Below, piece by piece: positions 1-7,249 of a DNA stretch of 12,883 bases; positions within the stretch are counted from its first letter, which is position 1, and every line of letters starts with the position of its first letter. Both the position numbers and the translations under genes were made by a program. Source of the stretch: Rhodothermia bacterium (GTDB taxonomy: Bacteria > Bacteroidota > Rhodothermia > Balneolales > Natronogracilivirgulaceae). The notes under the pieces were generated by a model, which was not told the origin of the DNA, did no database searches, and saw only the letters and a program-made list of their open reading frames with translations. The stretch covers positions 1 through 12,883 of the forward strand of contig SKUI01000252.1 in the NCBI GenBank assembly GCA_007122185.1, in the 5' to 3' direction.

Positions 1-929
1 CCAAGGATGCTGATTTCTCCTGGAAATACTTCCAGGACCACGTCAACGGCGAGCTGGCGGATATCTTCGGGAATTTCGTGTTCCGGACCCTTTCGTTCAC
101 CAGCAAGAATTTTGACAACAAAATCCCGGCCGCAGCTGATTTAACGGCCGAGGACCGAGCCATGCTGGCTGAGATCACCCGTCTGAAAGATGAGGCAGCC
201 GCATGCTACGAGACGTTCCGGTTCCGTGAGGCGATACAGAAAAGCATGAATCTGGCGCGGGCCGGCAACAAGTATTTTACCGAAATGGAGCCCTGGCATC
301 TGCGGAAAAATGATCCGGAGCGCTGCGGGACCGTGCTGAATGTCTGCTGCCAGATCACGGCGGCCCTTTCTGTCCTGTTCGATCCGGTGACACCAGATGC
401 CTGCCGGAAGCTTCGCGAGGCTCTCAACATCAGCAATGCCGGCTGGGATGATATCACCGAGCAGTCGCTGAAGGCCGGCAGCCCGTTCCAAAAGGGCGAC
501 ATCCTTTTCAAAAAGCTTGAAGATGAGGTCATTGAAGCCCAGCGCCAGAAACTGGAAGATCAGACACGTGCGCAGGATGAGTCCAAACCTGTCCTTGAAC
601 CCATCAAAAATACCATCACGTTCGAAGACTTCAGCAAGCTGGATATGCGGATCGGCGAAGTGCTTACCGCGGAACGGGTCCCGAAATCCGACAAACTGCT
701 CATGCTTACAGTGGATATCGGAATTGAAAAGCGAACGATCATGGCCGGCATAGCTCAACATGCTGATCCGGAAGATTTACCGGGAAAAAAGGTCACTGTA
801 GTTGCCAATCTGAAACCCCGCAAGATGATGGGGGTGCCGAGCGAAGGCATGATCCTCATGGCGGAAACTCCGGACGGGCAATTCAGGTTTATCACATCTG
901 AAGCCGATAACGGAAGCACCGTTTCGTAA
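1..929 (+). CDS. metG: Methionyl-tRNA synthetase, C-terminal part (5' end outside window)
   Basis: Methionyl-tRNA synthetase charges tRNA-Met with methionine in the cytoplasm. The reading frame is open from base 3, so the catalytic Rossmann domain and zinc knuckle lie off the left edge; the GTG at 78 is an internal Val, not a start. Visible are the end of the catalytic/anticodon region (WKYFQDHVNGELAD then GNFVFRTL), the helical anticodon-binding domain with the family's E-PW---K-DPER-GTVL pattern (about bases 280-340), and a charged linker (about 520-600). From about base 610 a C-terminal EMAPII/Trbp111-like OB-fold tRNA-binding domain follows (FSKLDMRIGEVL, KSDKLLML, NLKPRKMMGVPSEGMIL); this domain dimerises and boosts tRNA binding in many bacterial MetRS. 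The gene ends in TAA, 50 bp before the next gene on the same strand. The identity is secure; only the N-terminus is unseen. Confidence 0.96.
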   Translation, partial: KDADFSWKYFQDHVNGELADIFGNFVFRTLSFTSKNFDNKIPAAADLTAEDRAMLAEITRLKDEAAACYETFRFREAIQKSMNLARAGNKYFTEMEPWHLRKNDPERCGTVLNVCCQITAALSVLFDPVTPDACRKLREALNISNAGWDDITEQSLKAGSPFQKGDILFKKLEDEVIEAQRQKLEDQTRAQDESKPVLEPIKNTITFEDFSKLDMRIGEVLTAERVPKSDKLLMLTVDIGIEKRTIMAGIAQHADPEDLPGKKVTVVANLKPRKMMGVPSEGMILMAETPDGQFRFITSEADNGSTVS

Positions 930-979
930 TGGCTCAGAGGTCAAATAGTTTATCACGCAGCAAGCAGGAGTAAATATAC

Positions 980-2998
980 GTGTTTCGTAACGGAGACCGC
1001 GATACCGGTCACATAAATGCTGTATTGCAACCCTGGGGTGCCCGTCAGGAAGCGGAGAGTTGCACCTTCCGGTTGTACTGTCCCAAAGCATCGCAGGTCG
1101 AACTGGTGCTATTCGACAGTTACCGTCAGCCAAAAGGGCAACACCACCCCATGGACAAGCTTCATGATGGAAGCTGGACTCTGGAACTGCCCGGCGAGCA
1201 CACCGGCAAGTACTATGGCTATCGCGTCCAACATCATCCCGACGAAAAGGGGCTTCTGCAGCCCCCTTCCCTGCTGGCCGATCCCTGGTCCACGCAGGTA
1301 ACCTCCGTCAATCACTACCAGCAACTTCCTAAAAGCCGTATTGCCGGTCCGGACGGCTTCGACTGGCAAGGCGACACCTTTGTGATTCCGCCTGAAGAAC
1401 GTGATCTTGTCATCTACGAGGTCCATGTCAAAGACCTCACCGCTCACCCGTCCGCCGGCGCAAAAAAACCCGGCACATATCTCGGTTTTGTTGAAAAGGA
1501 TATCACCGGCGGTATCGCCCACCTGAAACGGCTGGGCGTGAATGCCGTGGAACTGTTGCCACTTCAAAAATTTGCAGGATTTGAGCCTCCGTTCGAAATG
1601 GATACGTCTGAGGGGTTCCGAAACACATGGAATCCGTACAGCCGCAACTACTGGGGGTACATGACCAGCTTCTTTTTTGCTCCTGAGACCATGTACGCCT
1701 CGAACGGCAGCAACCGGGCAGGGGTGTTCACCGGTGATCCTGTTACAGCATCCCGGGAGTTGAAATACATGATCCGGGAGCTGCACCGCGAGGGCATTGC
1801 CGTGATTATGGACGTGGTCTACAACCATGTCTCTCAATATGATCAGAATCCGCTGATATACCTCGACAAGCAGGAGTTCTTCCGAACCGATGAGGATGGC
1901 AGGCTTACCAACCACAGCGGCTGTGGCAACGACCTGCGCACGGAATCACCCCATATCCGTGAACTGATCATCTCATCGATAAAATGGTGGATGCAGGAGT
2001 ACCATATCGACGGGTTCCGCTTTGACCTTGCCAACCTGATCGACCGCAAGACCATATCTGAAATCCGCCGGAAAGCGCAAAAAGTCAACCCCAATGTGCT
2101 GCTTATCGCAGAGCCCTGGGGCGGTGGATACGATCCCACCGGTTTTTCCGGACACGGATGGAGCGCGTGGAACGACCAGATCCGGAATGGTGTGAAGGGC
2201 ATCGACCCCATCCACACTCCCGGGTTCATTTTTGGCAAGTGGCACTATGAGTCGAATCGCGAGTCGCTCGAAAACTATATTCGAGGCACCCTGTTGCATC
2301 AGTCCAACGGTCGTTTCCATCAACAGGAACACGCGCTGAACTATCTGGAATCCCACGACGGGTACACCCTGGGCGATTTCATCCGGATTGCCCTTGACCA
2401 CGGGAATAAAGATGCCGTTTTCCAGAGCAAAACACCTGTCATGGCCCTGAGTGAGCAGGAGATGAAGTGTGCCCGCCTGGCTGCCCTGTTCCTGCTGACG
2501 GCGCAGGGGATCCCGATGATCCATTCCGGTCAGGAATGGGGGCGATCGAAGTGGATCGTCCCGGTAAATCCACGTGATCCGAATTCGGGCAAGCTTGACC
2601 ACAACAGCTACGAGAAGGACAACGAAACGAACTACCTGGATTTCACCGAAATTGAGGCCAATGCCGGACTTTTCGAGTACTACCGGAACCTGATCCGGTT
2701 GCGCAAGCAGAACCCGCAGCTGCGTCAGGCCGAACCTGATGAGATCCATTTTCATCCCTACCAGGATGCCCTGCACATCACATTTGAAATCCGCAGCAAG
2801 TACCGGCCGAAACAACCAATGCTCGTCAGCCTGAACGGCAACTCCCAAAACGAGTATCAGGTGACTCTTCCAGAGGGACGTTGGGAGCAGATCGCCGATG
2901 CAACGGAAGTCTATCCGGAAAATCCCCGTCCCGTCCAGGGGTCCGAGATTACAGTCCCGCCGACTTCGGGCATTATCCTGAGACTGCAAGCCTCCTGA
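980..2998 (+). CDS. GH13 alpha-1,6-glucan debranching enzyme (pullulanase / glycogen-debranching type)
   Basis: A predicted cytoplasmic glycoside hydrolase that cleaves alpha-1,6 branches of glycogen or pullulan-like glucans. The start is GTG at 980, nine bases after a CAGGAG Shine-Dalgarno (965-970). Residues about 10-115 look like a CBM48/E-set beta domain; the (beta/alpha)8 barrel follows, then a C-terminal beta domain from about 585. All four GH13 regions are intact: DVVYNH (278-283), GFRFD with nucleophile Asp349, IAEPWG with acid/base Glu378, and ESHDG with Asp460. NYWGYMT (223-229) and IAEPWG resemble GlgX/isoamylase, while DHNSYEKDN (540-548) resembles type I pullulanases, so subfamily assignment is uncertain. 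The 672 aa length is close to GlgX and to short pullulanases. No signal peptide is visible, which favours glycogen turnover over extracellular starch use. No other glycogen gene is in the window. The TGA stop overlaps a tandem repeat. Confidence 0.9.
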   Translation: MFRNGDRDTGHINAVLQPWGARQEAESCTFRLYCPKASQVELVLFDSYRQPKGQHHPMDKLHDGSWTLELPGEHTGKYYGYRVQHHPDEKGLLQPPSLLADPWSTQVTSVNHYQQLPKSRIAGPDGFDWQGDTFVIPPEERDLVIYEVHVKDLTAHPSAGAKKPGTYLGFVEKDITGGIAHLKRLGVNAVELLPLQKFAGFEPPFEMDTSEGFRNTWNPYSRNYWGYMTSFFFAPETMYASNGSNRAGVFTGDPVTASRELKYMIRELHREGIAVIMDVVYNHVSQYDQNPLIYLDKQEFFRTDEDGRLTNHSGCGNDLRTESPHIRELIISSIKWWMQEYHIDGFRFDLANLIDRKTISEIRRKAQKVNPNVLLIAEPWGGGYDPTGFSGHGWSAWNDQIRNGVKGIDPIHTPGFIFGKWHYESNRESLENYIRGTLLHQSNGRFHQQEHALNYLESHDGYTLGDFIRIALDHGNKDAVFQSKTPVMALSEQEMKCARLAALFLLTAQGIPMIHSGQEWGRSKWIVPVNPRDPNSGKLDHNSYEKDNETNYLDFTEIEANAGLFEYYRNLIRLRKQNPQLRQAEPDEIHFHPYQDALHITFEIRSKYRPKQPMLVSLNGNSQNEYQVTLPEGRWEQIADATEVYPENPRPVQGSEITVPPTSGIILRLQAS

Positions 2999-3081
2999 GA
3001 AGGATTGTTCCCCGGAAAGGCTTGTTCCATGAGAAGGCTTGTTCCATGAGAAGACTTGTTCCATGAGAAGACTTGTTTCCA
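2997..3081 (+). repeat. Five-copy 17-bp tandem repeat starting on the stop codon
   Basis: Five consecutive 17-bp units with consensus GAGAAGGCTTGTTCCAT occupy 2997-3013, 3014-3030, 3031-3047, 3048-3064 and 3065-3081, and a decayed sixth start (GTGAAGGCT) runs to 3090. The three middle units differ from each other by only one to three bases; the outer units are more degenerate. The first unit begins on the GA of the TGA stop codon of the debranching gene. The 17-bp period is not a multiple of three, so it is not a protein repeat, and no convincing small gene runs through it. It looks like a minisatellite/VNTR in the 3' UTR just before the terminator. Confidence 0.9.
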
Positions 3082-3095
3082 GTGAAGGCTGATAC

Positions 3096-3130
3096 AGCCG
3101 GGGTAGAAAGTCTGCCCCGAAGGCTTTTTT
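3096..3130 (+). terminator. Rho-independent terminator after the debranching enzyme gene
   Basis: CGGGGTAGA (3099-3107) pairs with TCTGCCCCG (3111-3119) around an AAG loop, giving a 9-bp stem with one G-U pair. A T6 run (3125-3130) follows after a short spacer. The flanking AGCC (3096-3099) could pair instead with GGCT at 3122-3125 or with GGCT at 3087-3090. It would end transcription from metG/debranching enzyme before the transporter promoter. This is the strongest terminator in the window. Confidence 0.85.
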
Positions 3131-3134
3131 CCTG

Positions 3135-3163
3135 TTGCTCTTGAACCCGGGTTGCAGTATACT
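3135..3163 (+). promoter_or_regulatory. Candidate promoter for the NSS transporter, with a palindrome in the spacer
   Basis: TTGCTC (3135-3140) and TATACT (3158-3163) are separated by exactly 17 bp, a good match to a primary-sigma promoter. It lies directly after the terminator and about 64 bp before the transporter start. The spacer holds a perfect 10-bp palindrome, AACCCGGGTT (3144-3153), a possible operator. The match is made against the general sigma-70 consensus; a Bacteroidota-type TTTG/TAnnTTTG promoter is not evident here. Confidence 0.5.
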
Positions 3164-3226
3164 CTGTGCTTATCTCGCTTACCTTCCTGACAGACAGGAT
3201 ATTACAGGACGTAATCGGAGAACAAT

Positions 3227-4585
3227 TTGGCAGAACATAGGACTGAAAGAGGCAACTGGAATTCCAAGCTCGGTTTTGTACTGGCGGCGGCCGGATCTGC
3301 TGTCGGTCTGGGAAACATATGGGGCTTCCCAACACAGGTGGCCGACAATGGCGGCGCCTCTTTCATCCTGATCTACCTCATCTGCTGTCTGATCGTTGGC
3401 CTGCCCGTCATGATCGCCGAGTTCACCATTGGCCGCAACACCCGGCGCAACCCGGTCGGCGCCTTCAAGAAACTGGGTAGCGGCTGGTTTCCTCAGCTGA
3501 TCGGTTTGTGGGGCGTCATGTGCGGGGTGATGATCCTCTCCTTTTATCTGGTAGTCGCCGGCTGGACATTCGGGTTTGTCTTCGAGGAAATTTTCTATTT
3601 CGCCGGCCTCACCAATGCCTCTGAGTGGGTTGCAGACCTTGGAAACGGTTTTAAAAACGCCATTTTCGCAATCCTTTTCATGCTTGCCACGGTGACAATC
3701 ATCACCGGCGGAGTCAGCAACGGTATCGAGCGCGCTACAAAAACCATGATGCCCATACTGATAGCCGTGCTGATCATCATGATCATCTATGTGTTCACCC
3801 TGAAAGGCAGCATGGACGGTTTGCGGCTCTATCTGCTGCCCGATTTTTCGGTCATCAACACAGGGCTTGTTTTTTCAGCCCTCGGCCAGGCCTTTTTCTC
3901 ACTCTCCCTGGGCATGGGCGCCCTTCTCACCTACGGTTCCTATCTCAAAAAAAATCAGAACATCGTGGAATCCGCCACCTATGTTACCCTTGCGGATGTG
4001 GGTATTGCCTTCCTGGCGGGACTGCTGATCATACCGGCCATGTTCGTAGCCCAGTACAGCGGCATCACCATCATGGGCGAGGACGGACGGCTGTTCGCCA
4101 GTACCTCCCTGGTCTTCGATGTACTGCCCAACCTATTCAAGTCCATGGGAGGCTTTTTCGGACTTCTTTTCGGTGCATCATTTTTCGTGCTGCTGAGCAT
4201 GGCTGCCCTCACATCCACCATCTCGCTGCTGGAAGTACCCGTATCCTATCTCATTGATGAGCATAAGGTTTCGCGAAAAAAAGCGGCCTTTGGAGTCGGT
4301 GGACTGGTCATGCTCTTTGCCGTGATCATATCCTACAACATCAATCTTATCGATGTCCTGGTTACCATCTTCAACAATGTGGGGTTGCCACTGGGCGGAC
4401 TCATGCTTTGCATTTTCCTCGCCTGGTTCTGGAAATCGGAAAACGCAATAAACGAGATCCGGCACGGATTTGAGGATATGGACAACACCCTGTTCCCGAA
4501 AATCTGGCCGGTTTTTGTCAAATACATTTGTCCCCTGCTGATCGCCCTGGTTCTGATCACCACACTGTACAATCTGATACGTTGA
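3227..4585 (+). CDS. Neurotransmitter:sodium symporter (NSS/SNF, LeuT fold) family transporter
   Basis: An inner-membrane Na+-coupled symporter, probably for an amino acid or related compound; substrate unknown. The start is TTG at 3227, six bases after GGAG (3217-3220); translation from here gives the conserved RGNWNSKLGF N-terminus, and no ATG would keep TM1. Eleven hydrophobic segments can be counted (about 15-34, 45-69, 91-122, 145-163, 174-192, 216-241, 253-278, 309-343, 352-373, 375-403, 429-451), the 11-TM form common in bacteria. Family hallmarks are GSAVGLGNIWGFP in unwound TM1 (23-35), GQAFFSLSLGMG in TM6 and LTSTISLLEVP in TM8. The cytoplasmic gate pair (Arg8 and Asp344, LeuT R5/D369) is kept, but the extracellular pair is replaced: Gly33 for LeuT R30 and, by my alignment, Val379 for D404. 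A terminator lies upstream and a weak one downstream, so it is probably monocistronic. Confidence 0.93.
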   Translation: MAEHRTERGNWNSKLGFVLAAAGSAVGLGNIWGFPTQVADNGGASFILIYLICCLIVGLPVMIAEFTIGRNTRRNPVGAFKKLGSGWFPQLIGLWGVMCGVMILSFYLVVAGWTFGFVFEEIFYFAGLTNASEWVADLGNGFKNAIFAILFMLATVTIITGGVSNGIERATKTMMPILIAVLIIMIIYVFTLKGSMDGLRLYLLPDFSVINTGLVFSALGQAFFSLSLGMGALLTYGSYLKKNQNIVESATYVTLADVGIAFLAGLLIIPAMFVAQYSGITIMGEDGRLFASTSLVFDVLPNLFKSMGGFFGLLFGASFFVLLSMAALTSTISLLEVPVSYLIDEHKVSRKKAAFGVGGLVMLFAVIISYNINLIDVLVTIFNNVGLPLGGLMLCIFLAWFWKSENAINEIRHGFEDMDNTLFPKIWPVFVKYICPLLIALVLITTLYNLIR

Positions 4586-4607
4586 CTGACTGCCACCTGA
4601 ATCCAAT

Positions 4608-4623
4608 CCCGCACTGCGGGTTT
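4608..4623 (+). terminator. Weak candidate terminator after the transporter gene
   Basis: CCCGC-ACT-GCGGG (4608-4620) forms a short perfect 5-bp G+C-rich stem with a 3-nt loop, followed by only three T residues. It lies 22 bp after the transporter stop, where a terminator would be expected, but the short stem and poor T tract make it weak. Confidence 0.35.
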
Positions 4624-4650
4624 CAATAGATCACTCCGGCTTGACGTTGC

Positions 4651-4689
4651 GACTGGATGCCGTGGCTGGACGCTGGGACTGGACGCTCC
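4651..4689 (+). repeat. Three-copy 13-bp direct repeat upstream of efp
   Basis: GACTGGATGCCGT (4651-4663), GGCTGGACGCTGG (4664-4676) and GACTGGACGCTCC (4677-4689) are head-to-tail 13-bp units sharing a core of CTGGAYGC. They occupy the middle of the 190-bp gap between the transporter and efp. A 13-bp period is close to but not exactly one helical turn. Their role is unknown: possible regulator sites in the efp leader, or a small slippage-type repeat. Confidence 0.65.
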
Positions 4690-4751
4690 GCCGGATATCT
4701 CTGCAACAGATTTGTCTGAAAGCTGCAACAGTGGTATTTTTGGTCTTCGAT

Positions 4752-4757
4752 TATAAC
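4752..4757 (+). promoter_or_regulatory. Candidate -10 element of the efp-accB-accC-gcvH-guaA cluster
   Basis: TATAAC sits 18 bp before the efp ATG in an A+T-rich stretch (about 4735-4770) that stands out from the G+C-rich surroundings. No matching -35 lies 16-18 bp upstream (the hexamer there is CAGTGG); a TTTTTGG tract at 4737-4743 could be a TTTG-type -33 element only at an unusual spacing. A promoter is expected here because the upstream gene appears terminated. The exact element is uncertain. Confidence 0.3.
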
Positions 4758-4775
4758 CTTTTGTTACCAATCCAT

Positions 4776-5348
4776 ATGCCTAAAGTAAGCACATCCGATT
4801 TTCGCAACGGACTCACCTTAATGATCAATGGTGACATCTACAGTATCATTGAATTTCTACATGTAAAACCCGGCAAGGGCGGTGCCTTTGTACGGACCAA
4901 ACTCAAGGGTGTGGTGAGCGGGAAAGTCCTCGACAAAACATTCCGGGCCGGTGAATCGGTGGAAGCGGTCCGCGTCGAACGCCGTCCCTACCAGTACATC
5001 TATCGGGAAGATGACATCTACCATTTCATGCATAAAGAGACCTTCGAACAGATCCCTATTCCCAGGGAAAAGCTGGACCGCCCCGATTTCCTGAAAGAAA
5101 ACCAGGACGTTCAGGTCGTTGTCCAGGCCGAAACCGAAGAAATCCTGTTCACCGAGCTCCCGGACCACGTGATCCTGAAGGTTTCTGAAACCGAACCGGG
5201 CTTCAAGGGAGATACAGCTCAGGGCGGCTCCAAACCTGCCACGCTGGAATCCGGCGCAATCATCCAGGTACCACTGTTTATCAACCAGGGAGACCTGGTC
5301 AAGGTAAATTCAAAAGAAGGTACCTATCTGGAACGAGTTAAACTTTAA
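4776..5348 (+). CDS. efp: Translation elongation factor P
   Basis: EF-P binds ribosomes stalled at polyproline stretches and promotes peptide-bond formation. The start is ATG at 4776, giving 190 aa, the standard EF-P length; the frame stays open upstream to a TTG at 4641, but that extension lacks EF-P similarity. The sequence shows the N-terminal KOW-like domain with the tip loop [11 protein letters not shown] (residues 30-40), where Lys34 matches the beta-lysylated lysine of E. coli EF-P, and two OB domains with [15 protein letters not shown] and the C-terminal [24 protein letters not shown] signature. No modification gene (epmA, epmB, earP, ymfI) is in the window. There is no Shine-Dalgarno before the ATG, unlike several neighbours. 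It leads a tight same-strand cluster; accB begins 13 bp after the stop. Confidence 0.97.
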   Translation: MPKVSTSDFRNGLTLMINGDIYSIIEFLHVKPGKGGAFVRTKLKGVVSGKVLDKTFRAGESVEAVRVERRPYQYIYREDDIYHFMHKETFEQIPIPREKLDRPDFLKENQDVQVVVQAETEEILFTELPDHVILKVSETEPGFKGDTAQGGSKPATLESGAIIQVPLFINQGDLVKVNSKEGTYLERVKL

Positions 5349-5361
5349 ACCTGGAGATATC

Positions 5362-5877
5362 ATGGATTTGAAAACCATAAGGAACCTTCTCAAGCTCATT
5401 GCGGAGAATGACGTCAATGAAGTTGAGATTGAAGAAGGGGATTTCAAGATAAGGGTCAAAAAACGTCCTGATACCATCATGAAAGAGGGCTCGTCCTCCA
5501 TGTACATGGGCCATCCGCAACCGATGGAATTCCATCTCCCCGGTGGTGCAGCGCCAGCATCGCCATCCGCCGGCACTCCCTCATCGCCCCAGGCGCCCGC
5601 ACCCGAGCCTCCGGCAGCGTCCGGCACAGATAACAACTATCTCACTGTCCGATCCCCGATCGTCGGAACCTTCTACCGCTCTCCCTCCCCGGAATCCGAG
5701 GCATTCGTAAATGTCGGGGATACGGTATCCAAAGGTACCGTAATCTGCATTGTAGAGGCCATGAAAATCATGAATGAGATCGAATCGGAGCACTCTGGCA
5801 AAATTGTCAAAATACTGGTTGAAGACGGACAGCCGGTGGAGTTTGACCAGCCGCTCTTTCACATCGATCCATCCTGA
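5362..5877 (+). CDS. accB: Biotin carboxyl carrier protein of acetyl-CoA carboxylase
   Basis: BCCP carries the biotin that shuttles CO2 from biotin carboxylase to the carboxyltransferase, making malonyl-CoA for fatty-acid synthesis. ATG 5362 is preceded by GGAG (5353-5356). Residues 1-37 ([13 protein letters not shown] onward) match the BCCP N-terminal dimerisation/AccC-contact segment. Residues about 40-90 form a mobile Pro/Ala/Ser-rich linker. Residues 92-171 are the biotinyl domain, with the EAMKIMNE motif placing biotin on Lys135, and an AccB-type thumb ([13 protein letters not shown]) that separates it from lipoyl domains. Length is 171 aa, a little longer than E. coli AccB (156 aa), because of the linker. 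The gap to accC is 8 bp, so translation is probably coupled. Confidence 0.97.
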   Translation: MDLKTIRNLLKLIAENDVNEVEIEEGDFKIRVKKRPDTIMKEGSSSMYMGHPQPMEFHLPGGAAPASPSAGTPSSPQAPAPEPPAASGTDNNYLTVRSPIVGTFYRSPSPESEAFVNVGDTVSKGTVICIVEAMKIMNEIESEHSGKIVKILVEDGQPVEFDQPLFHIDPS

Positions 5878-5885
5878 CCTGCGCC

Positions 5886-7238
5886 ATGTTTGATAAAATA
5901 CTTATTGCCAACCGGGGCGAAATCGCGTTGCGTATCATCCGGACCTGCCGTGAAATGGGTATCAAGACGGTTGCCGTCTACTCCACGGCGGACGAGAAAA
6001 GCCTTCATGTGAAATTTGCCGACGAAGCCGTATGCATCGGTCCGCCTGCCGCACGGGACAGCTACCTGAAAATCCCTCGCATCATTGCTGCCGCGGAAAT
6101 CACCGATGCCAAGGCCATCCATCCCGGTTACGGATTCCTGGCGGAGAACGCCGATTTTTCCCGCATCTGCGAGGAACACAACATAAAGTTCATCGGCCCG
6201 TCGCCCAAGATGATCGACACCATGGGCAACAAGTCCATGGCCCGGGAGAATATCATGAAATTCGGCGTGCCGACCATCCCCGGAAGCCCAACCGTAATCC
6301 GTTCGCCGGAAGAAGCAAAAAGAATTGCAGCCGACATCGGCTACCCTGTCATCTTCAAGGCCTCGGCGGGCGGAGGCGGACGCGGAATGAGGATTGTCAT
6401 GGAGGAAAAGGATATCGACCGCCAACTCGTTGCCGCCCGAAACGAGGCCGTGTCCTGCTTCGGCAATGGCGACATCTACATGGAGAAGTTTATAATAGAG
6501 CCGCGCCATGTCGAGATCCAGATTGTCGGGGACCGGCACGGACTGGTAAACCACTACGGCGAGCGCGACTGCTCCATGCAGCGGCGCTACCAGAAAATGG
6601 TGGAAGAGGCCCCGTGTCCCGTCATGACACCCCAGCTGCGTGAAAAAATGGGGCTGGCCGCCATTGCCGCAGCCGAATCCATTCAGTACGAAGGAGCCGG
6701 TACCGTGGAATTCCTGCTCGACAAGGACCACAATTTCTACTTCATGGAGATGAACACGCGGATCCAGGTAGAGCATCCGGTCACCGAGGAGGTCACCAAC
6801 GAGGACCTCATCCAGCGCCAGATCGAGGTTGCCGCCGGGTTGCCGCTGGACAAGAAACCACTGAAAATGCGCGGACACTGCATTGAATGCCGGATCAATG
6901 CCGAAGACCCGGAATTCAACTTCCGTCCCTCCGCCGGCATGATCCAGACGTTCCACCTGCCTGGCGGACACAGTGTCCGGGTGGACACGCACGCCTATGC
7001 CGGATATACCGTCCCGCCGTACTACGATTCCATGATAGCCAAACTGATCGTCAGCGCTCCTGACCGCCGGCTGGCCATCGAGCGCATGAAAAGATCCCTC
7101 AGTGAATTTGTAATTGAGGGAATCAAAACCAATATTCCCTATCAGCGGCAACTCATGAATGACCCGGCTTTCATCAGCGGTCATTTCGATACCAAGTACC
7201 TTGAAAATCATTTCAAGTTTCAACCCGATCCTTCCTAA
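5886..7238 (+). CDS. accC: Biotin carboxylase subunit of acetyl-CoA carboxylase
   Basis: Biotin carboxylase uses ATP and bicarbonate to carboxylate the biotin on AccB. The protein is 450 aa, the standard length, with ATP-grasp architecture: N-terminal fold beginning [22 protein letters not shown], the glycine-rich ATP lid AGGGGRGMR (G162-R169), [18 protein letters not shown], and the catalytic/metal-binding [15 protein letters not shown], in which Glu288, Asn290 and Arg292 fall on the same numbers as in the E. coli enzyme. RINAEDP follows in the C-terminal domain. There is no fused carboxyltransferase or BCCP domain, so this is a stand-alone AccC working with the adjacent accB; accA and accD must lie elsewhere. 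No clear Shine-Dalgarno precedes ATG 5886, consistent with coupling to accB. Confidence 0.97.
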   Translation: MFDKILIANRGEIALRIIRTCREMGIKTVAVYSTADEKSLHVKFADEAVCIGPPAARDSYLKIPRIIAAAEITDAKAIHPGYGFLAENADFSRICEEHNIKFIGPSPKMIDTMGNKSMARENIMKFGVPTIPGSPTVIRSPEEAKRIAADIGYPVIFKASAGGGGRGMRIVMEEKDIDRQLVAARNEAVSCFGNGDIYMEKFIIEPRHVEIQIVGDRHGLVNHYGERDCSMQRRYQKMVEEAPCPVMTPQLREKMGLAAIAAAESIQYEGAGTVEFLLDKDHNFYFMEMNTRIQVEHPVTEEVTNEDLIQRQIEVAAGLPLDKKPLKMRGHCIECRINAEDPEFNFRPSAGMIQTFHLPGGHSVRVDTHAYAGYTVPPYYDSMIAKLIVSAPDRRLAIERMKRSLSEFVIEGIKTNIPYQRQLMNDPAFISGHFDTKYLENHFKFQPDPS

Positions 7239-7249
7239 AAATAACCCTT

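Noticed and set aside
1973..3064. 363-codon minus-strand frame opposite the debranching enzyme
   Set aside because: Antisense shadow of a GH13 gene with all catalytic motifs intact; its start lies within the 17-bp repeat, and it shows no recognisable protein features.
4641..4775. N-terminal extension of EF-P from a TTG at 4641
   Set aside because: The extra 45 residues have no EF-P similarity and run through the 13-bp repeats and the promoter-like region; ATG 4776 gives the standard 190 aa protein.
5859..7223. 454-codon open frame on the minus strand, antisense to accC
   Set aside because: It mirrors a real, fully conserved biotin carboxylase gene; the frame stays open because of G+C-rich codon bias. 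The product is low-complexity (His, Gly, Val, Asp-rich) and matches no family I recognise.
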